Assembly: GCF_011742165.1 (NCBI RefSeq)
Contig: NZ_JAAQTO010000011.1
Coordinates: 1 to 41,255, forward strand
Length of the DNA stretch: 41,255 nucleotides
Origin: Billgrantia bachuensis
GTDB taxonomy: Bacteria; Pseudomonadota; Gammaproteobacteria; Pseudomonadales; Halomonadaceae
Reading direction: 5' to 3'
The position numbers and the translations under genes were made by a program. Below the pieces are notes generated by a model, which saw nothing but the letters and a program-made list of their open reading frames with translations, did no database searches and was not told where the DNA came from. Positions within the stretch are counted from its first letter, which is position 1; every line of letters begins with the position of its first letter. This document shows, piece after piece, positions 1 through 7,180 of the stretch.

Positions 1-1
1 C

Positions 2-88
2 GCCCAGGTGGCGGAATTGGTAGACGCGCTAGCTTCAGGTGCTAGTATCCTTACGGATGTGGAGGTTCAAGTCCTCTCCTGGGCACCA
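2..88 (+). tRNA. tRNA-Leu (anticodon CAG)
   Basis: An 87-nt class II tRNA with a long variable arm. The acceptor stem GCCCAGG (2-8) pairs with CCTGGGC (78-84), followed by A85 and an encoded CCA (86-88). The anticodon stem CTAGC/GCTAG (29-33/41-45) encloses loop TTCAGGT, giving anticodon CAG at 36-38, which reads CUG leucine codons. The promoter would lie left of the window. Confidence 0.97.
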
Positions 89-154
89 CCGCTCTCATGA
101 GCAGATCGCGTCATGCAAGCTGAGCATTTTCAGAGCGAATTAACGAATTAAAAG

Positions 155-181
155 AAACCGCGACCAGATCGCGGTTTTTTT
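155..181 (+). terminator. Intrinsic terminator of tRNA-Leu
   Basis: A perfect 8-bp stem AACCGCGA (156-163) / TCGCGGTT (169-176) with a 5-nt loop runs straight into a T tract ending at 181. It lies 67 bp beyond the tRNA, so it should end that transcript. Confidence 0.85.
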
Positions 182-212
182 GTGCCTGTGATTCCTCGCG
201 CAGCCATTTATT

Positions 213-1097
213 TCAATAACGGGCGGGCAAGCGCGCCACCTCTTCCAACGCCCACCCCTCGGCGACGACCTCCCCTTCCAGCACTGCGGCCACCTCTTCG
301 GGCAGGTTCGGGAAGAAATCGAGGCCGGTGCGCGCCTCCACCGCGTCGATGCTCACCAGGTAGTCATCCAGCGGTTCGTCGCCGCGCACATCCTGAGGCA
401 TGATGAAGGCCAGCGCCCTGGGCTCCTCGGCCGGTACCACGACGATCTTGTAGAAGGCTTCGGGGATCTCGACGAGCCCCACCCGATTGGTCACGTTGTC
501 GAGGAAGCGTTCGGGGAAGACCGGACCGGTAATCACCTGCACCACGCCGAAGCGCGGCACAAAGTGGTCGATTACCACCTCCTCCAGGCGCTGCCACAGC
601 CGGCGGTTGAGATCGGGCCGCTGGGGAGTGATGTTGCTCATCAGGAACGACTGCTGCTGGGCCTGGCGTCCATGCACCGCGGCAATGGCGTAGTTGGGAG
701 CCAGATGACCGCGGTCGTAGCCGCTGCCGAAATAGCTGTCGGCGCCGATTGGCCAAAGGGTGCGCCAATCCTGGCGAAAGTCGGGCCTGGCCCCTGCCCT
801 CGGGTCTTCCACCTCGTGCAGCAGATAGCTGACCCACAGCGGGTTGACCCGCACGTCCGACCAGCCGACCAGGAAACCGTCGTTGCGCAGCACGCGGTGG
901 ACGCTCAAGGGGGTTGGGCTTTCCCAGGTAGGCACGCCCATCCAGCTCAACTGGTCGCGGTACCCCTGTTCCTGGGTGTACCACAGGCCGCTGCCGACCA
1001 GCACGAAAACGAGCGAGATAGCGAACTGGCGGATGCGGGAGCGCCAGCGTGGCAGCGAAGCGCGGCGGCGCCTGCTGCGAGAACGTGCTAAGGCCAT
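213..1097 (-). CDS. Membrane-anchored DNA/RNA non-specific endonuclease (NucA/EndoG family)
   Basis: A 294-aa protein of the beta-beta-alpha-metal nuclease family, which cuts DNA and RNA with one bound divalent metal. The signature DRGH is at residues 128-131, with His131 as the general base of the family, and Asn155 in the MSN motif is the expected metal ligand. A very basic N-terminus (about residues 5-22, mostly Arg) precedes one hydrophobic segment (about 25-40), so the catalytic domain is probably exported and membrane-tethered. It could serve in degrading extracellular nucleic acid, but this is inference. It sits alone, transcribed towards the tRNA-Leu terminator, with no immunity protein beside it. 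An overlapping ORF in another frame starting at 1128 is a shadow. Confidence 0.88.
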   Translation of the reverse strand: MALARSRSRRRRASLPRWRSRIRQFAISLVFVLVGSGLWYTQEQGYRDQLSWMGVPTWESPTPLSVHRVLRNDGFLVGWSDVRVNPLWVSYLLHEVEDPRAGARPDFRQDWRTLWPIGADSYFGSGYDRGHLAPNYAIAAVHGRQAQQQSFLMSNITPQRPDLNRRLWQRLEEVVIDHFVPRFGVVQVITGPVFPERFLDNVTNRVGLVEIPEAFYKIVVVPAEEPRALAFIMPQDVRGDEPLDDYLVSIDAVEARTGLDFFPNLPEEVAAVLEGEVVAEGWALEEVARLPARY

Positions 1098-1181
1098 GGA
1101 TCGTTCCGAATGGTGCCGCTGCCGGCACGTCTCGGCGCCGGCACTCAGCCTCCAGAGTATTGAGAAAAGAGAACCGCCGGG

Positions 1182-1457
1182 CTACCAGCCCAGCGAGAAC
1201 ATGGTTTCAAGATCGTGCCGGGAATGCACCTGCATGGCATTCAGGGTTTCGGTATCGCGAATGCCCTCGACGGCATTGAGGCGCTCGGTCACCAGCTCGG
1301 CCAGGCTCTCGAAATCACGGGTGCGGGCGATCGCCACCAGGTCGTAGCGGCCGCAAGTGGAGTAGACCTCGCTGATTCCCTCGACGTCGGCGAGCCGTTC
1401 GGCCACCGCCTTGACCTGGCCCTTGTCGGTGTTGATCAGGATCACGGCATTTTGCAT
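1182..1457 (-). CDS. Stand-alone Lrp/AsnC effector-binding (RAM) domain protein
   Basis: A 91-aa protein that is only the C-terminal RAM (alpha-beta) domain of Lrp/AsnC regulators and has no helix-turn-helix. The start MQNAVILINTDKG, the central GRYDLVAIARTRD and the repeated VEGI turns are typical of this fold, which oligomerises and binds amino acids. Stand-alone RAM proteins may modulate full-length Lrp-type regulators or act as small-molecule sensors; the role here is unknown. ATG is at 1457, preceded by a GGGGAGGGTG Shine-Dalgarno region. A -10-like TATACT lies about 60 bp upstream. Confidence 0.85.
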   Translation of the reverse strand: MQNAVILINTDKGQVKAVAERLADVEGISEVYSTCGRYDLVAIARTRDFESLAELVTERLNAVEGIRDTETLNAMQVHSRHDLETMFSLGW

Positions 1458-1513
1458 CGGGCACCCTCCCCGTTAAAAAAAATCGTGCGGCTTGGCACGG
1501 CCGCGCTGGCGCG

Positions 1514-1542
1514 AGTATAGCAGGCCGGCCACAGGGGCTGAA
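1514..1542 (-). promoter_or_regulatory. Candidate promoter of the RAM-domain gene
   Basis: On the minus strand TATACT (1514-1519) matches the -10 box at 5 of 6 positions, with TTCAGC (1537-1542) 17 bp upstream as a weak -35. The -35 lies inside the hairpin that ends the oxidase operon, so the two signals overlap. The -10 is good and the -35 poor. Confidence 0.35.
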
Positions 1543-1560
1543 TCACGGTTCAGCCCCTGT
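1531..1560 (-). terminator. Strong hairpin at the end of the aa3-type oxidase operon
   Basis: A perfect 12-bp stem (1531-1542 with 1549-1560) and 6-nt loop starts 3 bp after the stop codon of the last oxidase gene. No T run follows in the minus direction, so it may act as a Rho-assisted terminator or a 3'-end stabiliser rather than a classical intrinsic terminator. Confidence 0.5.
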
Positions 1561-1563
1561 CAT

Positions 1564-1914
1564 CTAAATGCAAGGCGGCAGGAACACCACCGGGTAGCCG
1601 ATGAACAGCGTGGCACCCGCCGAGAACAGATAAACCCCTGCCGAGGTGAAGGCAAAGTAGCATTCGCGGTGAAGCCCTGCCCGACGGGCCGCCGTGACAC
1701 CGGCCCAGCTCAGCCCCAGCAGCAGCACGGTGGTGGCCAGCGTGGCCAGCCCCACAGCGATGTTGATGCCGGTCAGCATGCCTTGCTCCGGCGTGGGAGG
1801 CGCCACCGAGCAGGCCACCGAAAGTCCGGCATAGATGGCCACGAACCAGAGCCCCCAGATGGTTGGGCCGACAACCAGATGAATTGGATGAGCCATCCTC
1901 AACAGGCGCTTCAT
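1564..1914 (-). CDS. Small oxidase-associated membrane protein
   Basis: A 116-aa protein beginning MKRLLRMAHPIHLVVGP, with three hydrophobic segments (about residues 10-32, 45-68 and 85-108). The start is the ATG at 1914, which overlaps the stop codon of the subunit I-III gene (ATGA), so the two are translationally coupled and the product is very likely part of the oxidase or its assembly. A longer ORF to 2073 in this frame is a shadow of the upstream gene. I do not recognise a named family. Its place and size suggest an accessory subunit (subunit IV-like), which is inference. Confidence 0.8.
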   Translation of the reverse strand: MKRLLRMAHPIHLVVGPTIWGLWFVAIYAGLSVACSVAPPTPEQGMLTGINIAVGLATLATTVLLLGLSWAGVTAARRAGLHRECYFAFTSAGVYLFSAGATLFIGYPVVFLPPCI

Positions 1915-4442
1915 GAGGCCCCTCCCAGCAGTGTCGGCATGACCCAGACAGCCACGAACAGGCTCCAGTAGACGACCAGGTTGTAGTACCACAGGCGCAG
2001 CACCACCACCGGCTCGAGGGGCGCCTCGGCGCCGACGAAGCCGTAGCCGACCCGCAACCCCTGCAACAGACACAGCAGCGCCCCCAGCAGCGCATGGATC
2101 AGCACGTAGGCGAGCGCCACCAGTAGCGTAGCATCATGGGCGGTTTCGCTGGGTGCCAGCCCCGCCTGCCAGATCGCCAGGCCCAGCAGAGCCGACTGCA
2201 GCGCACCGAGCCCGGCGGCCAGGTACATGCCCCCGCCGAGCCCCGAATCGTTGTGCCGACGCAAGCGACGTACCATTTTGGCCAGCCACGCGCTGCCCAG
2301 CGTCAACGCGAGGCCCGCCCCCGCCAGCAGCGGCAGCGAGAGCGGAGACGTTTCCGGCATCTGCCATTCGGGGGCCACGGTCCACAGGTAGAACCAGCCG
2401 AACAGCAGCGAGAGGTAGAACGAACCGTTGGCCAGGTGGGCAACCGACATGGTCCAGACCCCGGGGCCATTCATGGTGCGTGAATGCAGCGGAGGCTGGC
2501 CGGGCGCCACCGTAGCGTCGGGCGCAGCCTTGGGATGCGCCCCGTTCTCCCATGACCAGCGCAGCAGGAACACGGCCGCCACCAGTGTCGCCACGCCCGC
2601 CAGCGGATAGAGCCTGACCAGAAGGCAGATGCACACCACTGCCAGGGACAGGGCAGCGAAGAATGGCCACCAGGAGTTGGTGGGCAAGTGCACCACTTCG
2701 CGCAGCTTGCCAGTCAGGGCATCGCTGCCCCAGGTCTCTCGTCGGCCATGGTCGATGGTGTTGAGGCCATGCTGCCCCTCGGTGATGGTGCGCGGCAGTT
2801 CGGGGTCGTCCCACAGCGGATGGCGCGTCTCGAGCCGCGGCAGGCTGACGAAGTTATAGGGCGTGGGCGGCTTGGGCATGGCCCACTCCAGGGTGTCGGC
2901 ATTCCAGGGATTCTGCGGTGCCTTCCGGCCAAAGCGAAAATGTAGCGCAATGTCGAGGATCAGCAGCGCCACGCCGGCAGACATCATGAAGCCGCCCACC
3001 GACGAAATCAGATTGTAGATATCCCAGCCCATGGCGCTGTCGTAGGTGAACACGCGCCGGCGCATGCCCAGTAGTCCCGTCCAGTGCATGATCAGGAAGG
3101 TGACGTTGAAGCCGAGGAAGATCAGCCAAAAGCTCCACTTGCCAAGCCGCTCCGACGGCATTCTCCCCGAGACCAGCGGCAGCCAGTAGTAGAGCCCGGC
3201 CATCAACGGGAACAGCATGCCCCCCACCAGCACGTAGTGCATGTGAGCGACCACGAAGTGTGTATCGTGAACCTGCCAGTTGAACGGCACCAGAGCCAGC
3301 ATCACCCCGGTCAGCCCGCCCAGCACGAAGATCACCAGGAAGCCGACGATCCACAGCATCGGCAGCGACATCACCGGCCGCCCCAGCCACAGCGTGGAGA
3401 GCCAGACGAAGATCTGGATGCCGGTGGGAATCGCCACCAGCATGCTCGCCGCCGAGAAGAAGGCCAGCGCCAGCTGCGGGATGCCCAGCGTGAACATGTG
3501 ATGCACCCACAGGCCGAAGCTGATGAAGCCCATGATCACGATGGCGGCCACCACCCAGCCGTAGCCGACGATGGGGCGCCGGGCGAAGACCGGCAACAAG
3601 GTCGAGACGATACCCGCCCCCGGCAGGAAAATGATGTAGACCTCGGGATGCCCGAACAGCCAGAACAGGTGCGCCCAGAGCACCGGGTCGCCACCGCCCG
3701 CCACGTCGAAGAACGGCATGCCGGCGGCACGCTCCAGCTCGAGCAGGATGCTGCCCAGGATCAACGGCGGGAAGCCGACCACGATCATCAGCGCCATGGC
3801 CAGGATGTACCAAGCGAACAGCGGCATCTTGTGCAGCGCCATGCCTTCGGTACGCGTGCGCAGGATCGATACGACCAGCTCCACCCCGGCGGAAAGGGCG
3901 GATATCTCGACGAAGGTGATACCCAGCAGCCAGAAGTCCGAGCCGCGCCCCGGGGAGTAATCGCCGCTGCTGAGCGGGGTGTACATGAACCAGCCGCTTG
4001 ATGGGGCCATCTCCAGCACCAGGCTGGAGGTCAGGATGATGCCGCCGAACAGATAGCAGAAATAACCGAAGGCCGAGAGCCGCGGGCAGACCAGGTCGCG
4101 GGCGCCGATCATCTTGGGGATCATGTAGATCGCCACTCCCTCGAGAATGGGGATGGCGAACAGGAACATCATCACCGTGCCGTGCATCGAGAAGACCTGA
4201 TTGTAGGTCTCGTGCGACATGAAGTCGTTGTCGGGAAAGGCGAGCTGGGTGCGGATCAGCATCGCCAGCAGCCCGCCGATCAGGAAGAAGACCGCCCCGG
4301 TCACCATGAAGCGCAGGCCAACGCTGGTATGGTTGACTACGGTCAAAGCGCCCAGGCCGGCCGGATTGGCCCAGACTCTGGCCATACCCTCGTGCAGCCG
4401 GCGTATTCCGGGGGTCAGCGTCGCGTCCTTGGTATCGCTCAT
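1911..4442 (-). CDS. ctaD: aa3-type cytochrome c oxidase subunit I-III fusion
   Basis: An 843-aa fusion, against about 530-560 aa for a usual subunit I. Residues 1-540 are the heme-copper oxidase core: low-spin heme ligands His87 and His402, CuB ligands His265 (GHPEVY) and His314-His315, high-spin heme ligand His400, and the cross-linking Tyr269. From about residue 600 a second multi-helix part resembles subunit III. The core should reduce O2 at the cytoplasmic membrane with electrons from cytochrome c. The D-channel entry Asp is present (Asp116 in GARDL), but the K-channel lysine (FKTPMLW in canonical enzymes) is Ser359 in MSLPMLW. It overlaps both neighbours by 4 bp. Heme A synthesis and CtaG/SCO genes are not in the window. 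Confidence 0.93.
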   Translation of the reverse strand: MSDTKDATLTPGIRRLHEGMARVWANPAGLGALTVVNHTSVGLRFMVTGAVFFLIGGLLAMLIRTQLAFPDNDFMSHETYNQVFSMHGTVMMFLFAIPILEGVAIYMIPKMIGARDLVCPRLSAFGYFCYLFGGIILTSSLVLEMAPSSGWFMYTPLSSGDYSPGRGSDFWLLGITFVEISALSAGVELVVSILRTRTEGMALHKMPLFAWYILAMALMIVVGFPPLILGSILLELERAAGMPFFDVAGGGDPVLWAHLFWLFGHPEVYIIFLPGAGIVSTLLPVFARRPIVGYGWVVAAIVIMGFISFGLWVHHMFTLGIPQLALAFFSAASMLVAIPTGIQIFVWLSTLWLGRPVMSLPMLWIVGFLVIFVLGGLTGVMLALVPFNWQVHDTHFVVAHMHYVLVGGMLFPLMAGLYYWLPLVSGRMPSERLGKWSFWLIFLGFNVTFLIMHWTGLLGMRRRVFTYDSAMGWDIYNLISSVGGFMMSAGVALLILDIALHFRFGRKAPQNPWNADTLEWAMPKPPTPYNFVSLPRLETRHPLWDDPELPRTITEGQHGLNTIDHGRRETWGSDALTGKLREVVHLPTNSWWPFFAALSLAVVCICLLVRLYPLAGVATLVAAVFLLRWSWENGAHPKAAPDATVAPGQPPLHSRTMNGPGVWTMSVAHLANGSFYLSLLFGWFYLWTVAPEWQMPETSPLSLPLLAGAGLALTLGSAWLAKMVRRLRRHNDSGLGGGMYLAAGLGALQSALLGLAIWQAGLAPSETAHDATLLVALAYVLIHALLGALLCLLQGLRVGYGFVGAEAPLEPVVVLRLWYYNLVVYWSLFVAVWVMPTLLGGAS

Positions 4443-5497
4443 GGTTCCAACGTCTCCAGCCAGGCACCGATATCTTCAAGTGTCTCGGTATCGATATGGT
4501 TATGGGGCGGCATCCGGTTGCCGGGCTTGAGCGTCTGATGGTGCTGCAGCCAATAAGCGATGGCGCCCTCTTCCATGGGCAACACACCGGCGCCCAACGT
4601 GGGTCGGGAGCCGATGTCGCTGAGGTCGGGGCCCTCGATGTCGTGGGACATGTCGTCGACGATGAGCTCCTCGGGGAAGCCATCCACCGTATGGCAAGCC
4701 GCGCAGTGCTCGCCGAAGGCTTCCTGCGCCTCGTCGAATCCGTCACGCAGCTGGTGCGGTGAGCGGCGTTCGGCCAGCCAGGCCTCGAATTCATCACGCT
4801 CGAGCGCTTCGACGTGGAGCAGCATGTGAGTGTGCTGCGCACCGCAGTATTCGGCACACTGAGCGCCGAAGACACCGGACGACTCCGCCTCGAGGCGGAC
4901 GGTGGAATGGCGCCCGGGCACCATGTCCCGCTTGCCCCCCAGGCGCGGAATCCAGAAGGCGTGAATGACATCGGCACTGGTCAGGCGAAAGTCGACGGGT
5001 TCGCCGGCCGGCATCACTAGTCGGTTGGCGGTGACGACGTCCCGCTCACCGTTAGCGCCGGGGTAACGCACCTCCCACCACCACTGGTGACCGACCACCT
5101 CGATGCGCTCGGCTTCACCTTCGGCAAGCGGCAGCGGCAGCATGCCGCGGCCGGTGGGTGCAGCGAATACCAACAGCGCGATGATGCTGGCCACCGGTAG
5201 CGCGACCCCTCCGCCGAGCACCCAGCGCAGCATGATACGTCGCTCTTCCCGCGCCGTGCGCTGCGGCTGCTCTCGCCGTCGGAAGGTGAAGAGCCACAGC
5301 ACAAATACCACAGCGGCAACGATCAAGCTGACGGTGAGCATCGCCCACCAGACCCAGAATTGGTCCTGGGCCGCCGGACCCGCAGCATCCATGGTCGACA
5401 TCTCGCCACTGCAGCCGGCCAGCAGGCCAAGCAGAGGACCTGCATACCAGATTGTCCGGCGTAGCCGGTTGACCCGGTACCGACCAAGGCGTTGAAT
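4439..5497 (-). CDS. coxB: Cytochrome c oxidase subunit II with fused cytochrome c domain
   Basis: A CuA subunit that takes electrons from a periplasmic donor. A lipobox-like LAGC ends the signal sequence, two membrane segments follow, then the CuA domain with the ligand set CAEYCGAQHTHM, then a C-terminal class I cytochrome c with CAACH. The fused heme makes this a caa3-type arrangement. The start is uncertain. The frame is open far upstream, but that part is antisense to the divergent DUF2231 gene. The first in-frame ATG (5401) would remove the lipobox, while ATT 5497 or CTG 5518 would keep it. I give 5497, and 5401 is the safe minimum. The stop overlaps the ATG of the subunit I-III gene. 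Confidence 0.88.
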   Translation of the reverse strand: MQRLGRYRVNRLRRTIWYAGPLLGLLAGCSGEMSTMDAAGPAAQDQFWVWWAMLTVSLIVAAVVFVLWLFTFRRREQPQRTAREERRIMLRWVLGGGVALPVASIIALLVFAAPTGRGMLPLPLAEGEAERIEVVGHQWWWEVRYPGANGERDVVTANRLVMPAGEPVDFRLTSADVIHAFWIPRLGGKRDMVPGRHSTVRLEAESSGVFGAQCAEYCGAQHTHMLLHVEALERDEFEAWLAERRSPHQLRDGFDEAQEAFGEHCAACHTVDGFPEELIVDDMSHDIEGPDLSDIGSRPTLGAGVLPMEEGAIAYWLQHHQTLKPGNRMPPHNHIDTETLEDIGAWLETLEP

Positions 5498-5536
5498 GCC
5501 AGAGAGAGTATTGAACAGATCGCAAAGGACGCGAAC

Positions 5537-6001
5537 ATGGCCGACAAACCGATCCGCACCATCAATAGCCGTATTGCCATATTCGGCCACCCGATGCATC
5601 CCACCCTCGTCCACTTTCCTGTCGCATGCCTGCTGCTGCTGGTCGGCAGCGATGCTGCCTACCTTTATTCCGGGAACGCGTTCTGGGCCAAGGCGAGCCT
5701 GTGGTTGGCCGGTATCGGCGCATTGAGTGGCTGGATCGCCAGCACCGTGGGCCTGATCGACCTGGTCACGATCCGTCAGATCCGACGCAAGCTCCTCGGC
5801 TGGTGTCACGCCATCGTGGCAGTGATGATGCTGTCGCTGGCCTCGCTCAACTGGCTGTGGCGCTTCCTGGACTCCGCCAACCTGCTGCCCTGGGCTGTCG
5901 CCCTGACCCTCCTCACTGCAGTCCTGGTCGGCCTGACCGGTGCCCTTGGCGGCACGCTGGTCTACGAAGATGCGGTGGGAGTGGAGATCGACGACAAGTG
6001 A
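5537..6001 (+). CDS. DUF2231 domain membrane protein
   Basis: A 154-aa protein with about four membrane helices. The early motif GHPMHPTLVHFPVA is the hallmark of DUF2231; its His residues suggest metal or heme contact, but no function is established. The start ATG 5537 is chosen because AAAGGAC lies 7 bp before it; an in-frame upstream ATG at 5492 lacks a ribosome site and runs into the coxB leader. The gene is divergent from the oxidase operon, so both must be expressed from the same short, overlapping region around 5400-5536. A link with respiration is possible from position only. Confidence 0.85.
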   Translation: MADKPIRTINSRIAIFGHPMHPTLVHFPVACLLLLVGSDAAYLYSGNAFWAKASLWLAGIGALSGWIASTVGLIDLVTIRQIRRKLLGWCHAIVAVMMLSLASLNWLWRFLDSANLLPWAVALTLLTAVLVGLTGALGGTLVYEDAVGVEIDDK

Positions 6002-6055
6002 GGCGGACCATGCATGGCGGGGCGAATGGCACATCGTAACTCTCCTTGTCATGCC

Positions 6056-6475
6056 TCAAACAAATGGCTTGCTCAGCACAAGCACCAGGACAGTGAGCAT
6101 CAACACGGCCGACGTGACGGCGATCAGCCCGCTTGCGGGTAACAGAAAGCGGTGTCGTTCCCGCTCCAGCCGCACGATCAGCCCCCCGCACAGGACATGG
6201 CACAGCACCATACCGCTGACGGCGGCGAGTTTGAGCACCAACCAGCCCATTGCAATCTGGCCGACAATGAACAACAGGGTACCGCTCATGATTGCGAGCA
6301 GAGCGAAAGGCGTGGCGATATGGGTGAAAACGAAACGCAGGATGATCGGCACGGGCAGATCGAACGAAGAAGCCCCCCGCGACCTGGCGCCAGCCAGCAA
6401 CATGGCAGGGAGATAAAGCAGGGAAGCACACCAGCACAGCAGCGTGGCGATGTGCAGAACCTTGATCCACGGCAT
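6056..6475 (-). CDS. HemJ/CopD-like four-helix membrane protein
   Basis: A 139-aa membrane protein with four predicted helices. The N-terminus MPWIKVLHIATLLCWCA, then LLYLPAML, resembles HemJ (protoporphyrinogen oxidase, UPF0093) and CopD-type proteins, including the conserved His8. The Arg that follows YLP in HemJ is Met here, so HemJ activity should not be assumed. ATG 6475 is favoured over the upstream ATG because AAGGA precedes it at proper spacing. It converges on the DUF2231 gene with 54 bp between them and no clear terminator. Confidence 0.7.
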   Translation of the reverse strand: MPWIKVLHIATLLCWCASLLYLPAMLLAGARSRGASSFDLPVPIILRFVFTHIATPFALLAIMSGTLLFIVGQIAMGWLVLKLAAVSGMVLCHVLCGGLIVRLERERHRFLLPASGLIAVTSAVLMLTVLVLVLSKPFV

Positions 6476-6803
6476 AACAGCATCCTTGCAGCAGCAGTGT
6501 GAACCCACCCTAACCAATGTAGGGCAGCGGGGCCAGGTTTACCGGACGACTTGCATCCGCCACGCACGGCCTCTCCCCTTACATAAGCGGCTCTGCTGAA
6601 ACCGCATGACACCAAGCGGAAATGCAGCGCAACACTCTGCAATTGCGACCTTGGTAGAAAAAGTGTTCCCTCTGCTGACGCGAAGAACTTCATGTCCCTC
6701 GTTGAGTCAGATAGCCAGGCCGATGTATCAGCACCAACCTTGGCGCCAGTCTGGTCTGAAACGGGTATTCTTCCTTGACCGTGTTGAAGCAGGAGAGTCA
6801 TCC
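6476..6803. other. Gene-free divergent region (328 bp)
   Basis: This separates the HemJ-like gene (minus) from the HiPIP gene (plus) and should hold both promoters. On the plus strand TTGAGT (6702-6707) and GTATCA (6725-6730) form only a poor sigma70-like pair, and TATTCT near 6766 is another possible -10. I see no palindrome, repeat or small gene with a ribosome site here. Confidence 0.5.
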
Positions 6804-7139
6804 ATGGCCAAAAAGAGCCTCCCCTTGGCCGAACAGAGCCGACGTGCCTTTCTACGTTACAGCCTGCTGGGCGTAGCTGCCCTGCCCCTGGGAATCGGCG
6901 TCATGTCACGTCGAGCCTTCGCCCAGAGCCTGCCAAGGCTCGACCCCAACGACGAGCAGGCCCAGGCATTGAACTATGTCGAAGCGGCCGAGCAAGCCAG
7001 TGACCATCCGGCTTATGAAGAGGGTGAATCCTGCAGCACCTGCATGTTCTTCGAGCGGCGCAGCGAAGGCTGCCAGCTGTTTCCCCAGAACAGCGTCGAG
7101 CCCGGCGGATGGTGCCAATCCTGGGTCAGCGTGGACTGA
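6804..7139 (+). CDS. hip: High-potential iron-sulfur protein (HiPIP), Tat-exported
   Basis: A 111-aa precursor of a small periplasmic electron carrier with one 4Fe-4S cluster cycling between +2 and +3. The Tat signal SRRAFLR (residues 12-18) leads into a hydrophobic stretch and a likely cleavage after AFA at residue 40; export by Tat fits a cluster loaded in the cytoplasm. The mature part has the four cluster cysteines Cys77, Cys80, Cys90 and Cys104 (C-x2-C-x9-C-x13-C) with a Trp-rich C-terminus. ATG 6804 follows AGGAG (6791-6795); the frame is open further upstream without a ribosome site. HiPIPs can donate electrons to terminal oxidases, and the nearby cytochrome-c-fused oxidase is a plausible acceptor (inference). 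Confidence 0.93.
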   Translation: MAKKSLPLAEQSRRAFLRYSLLGVAALPLGIGVMSRRAFAQSLPRLDPNDEQAQALNYVEAAEQASDHPAYEEGESCSTCMFFERRSEGCQLFPQNSVEPGGWCQSWVSVD

Positions 7140-7175
7140 GGCGGGCCCAAGGCCCGCCAGCGCCCCTCCTTTTCC
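7140..7175 (+). terminator. Terminator after the HiPIP gene
   Basis: A perfect 8-bp GC stem GGCGGGCC (7140-7147) / GGCCCGCC (7151-7158) with a CAA loop begins at the stop codon and is followed by a T-rich stretch including TTTT at 7170. It lies between convergent genes. Confidence 0.6.
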
Positions 7176-7180
7176 TCGTA

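Noticed and set aside
3084..4001. 305-codon plus-strand ORF
   Set aside because: Antisense to oxidase subunit I; repetitive His/Gln/Asp composition and no recognisable domain.
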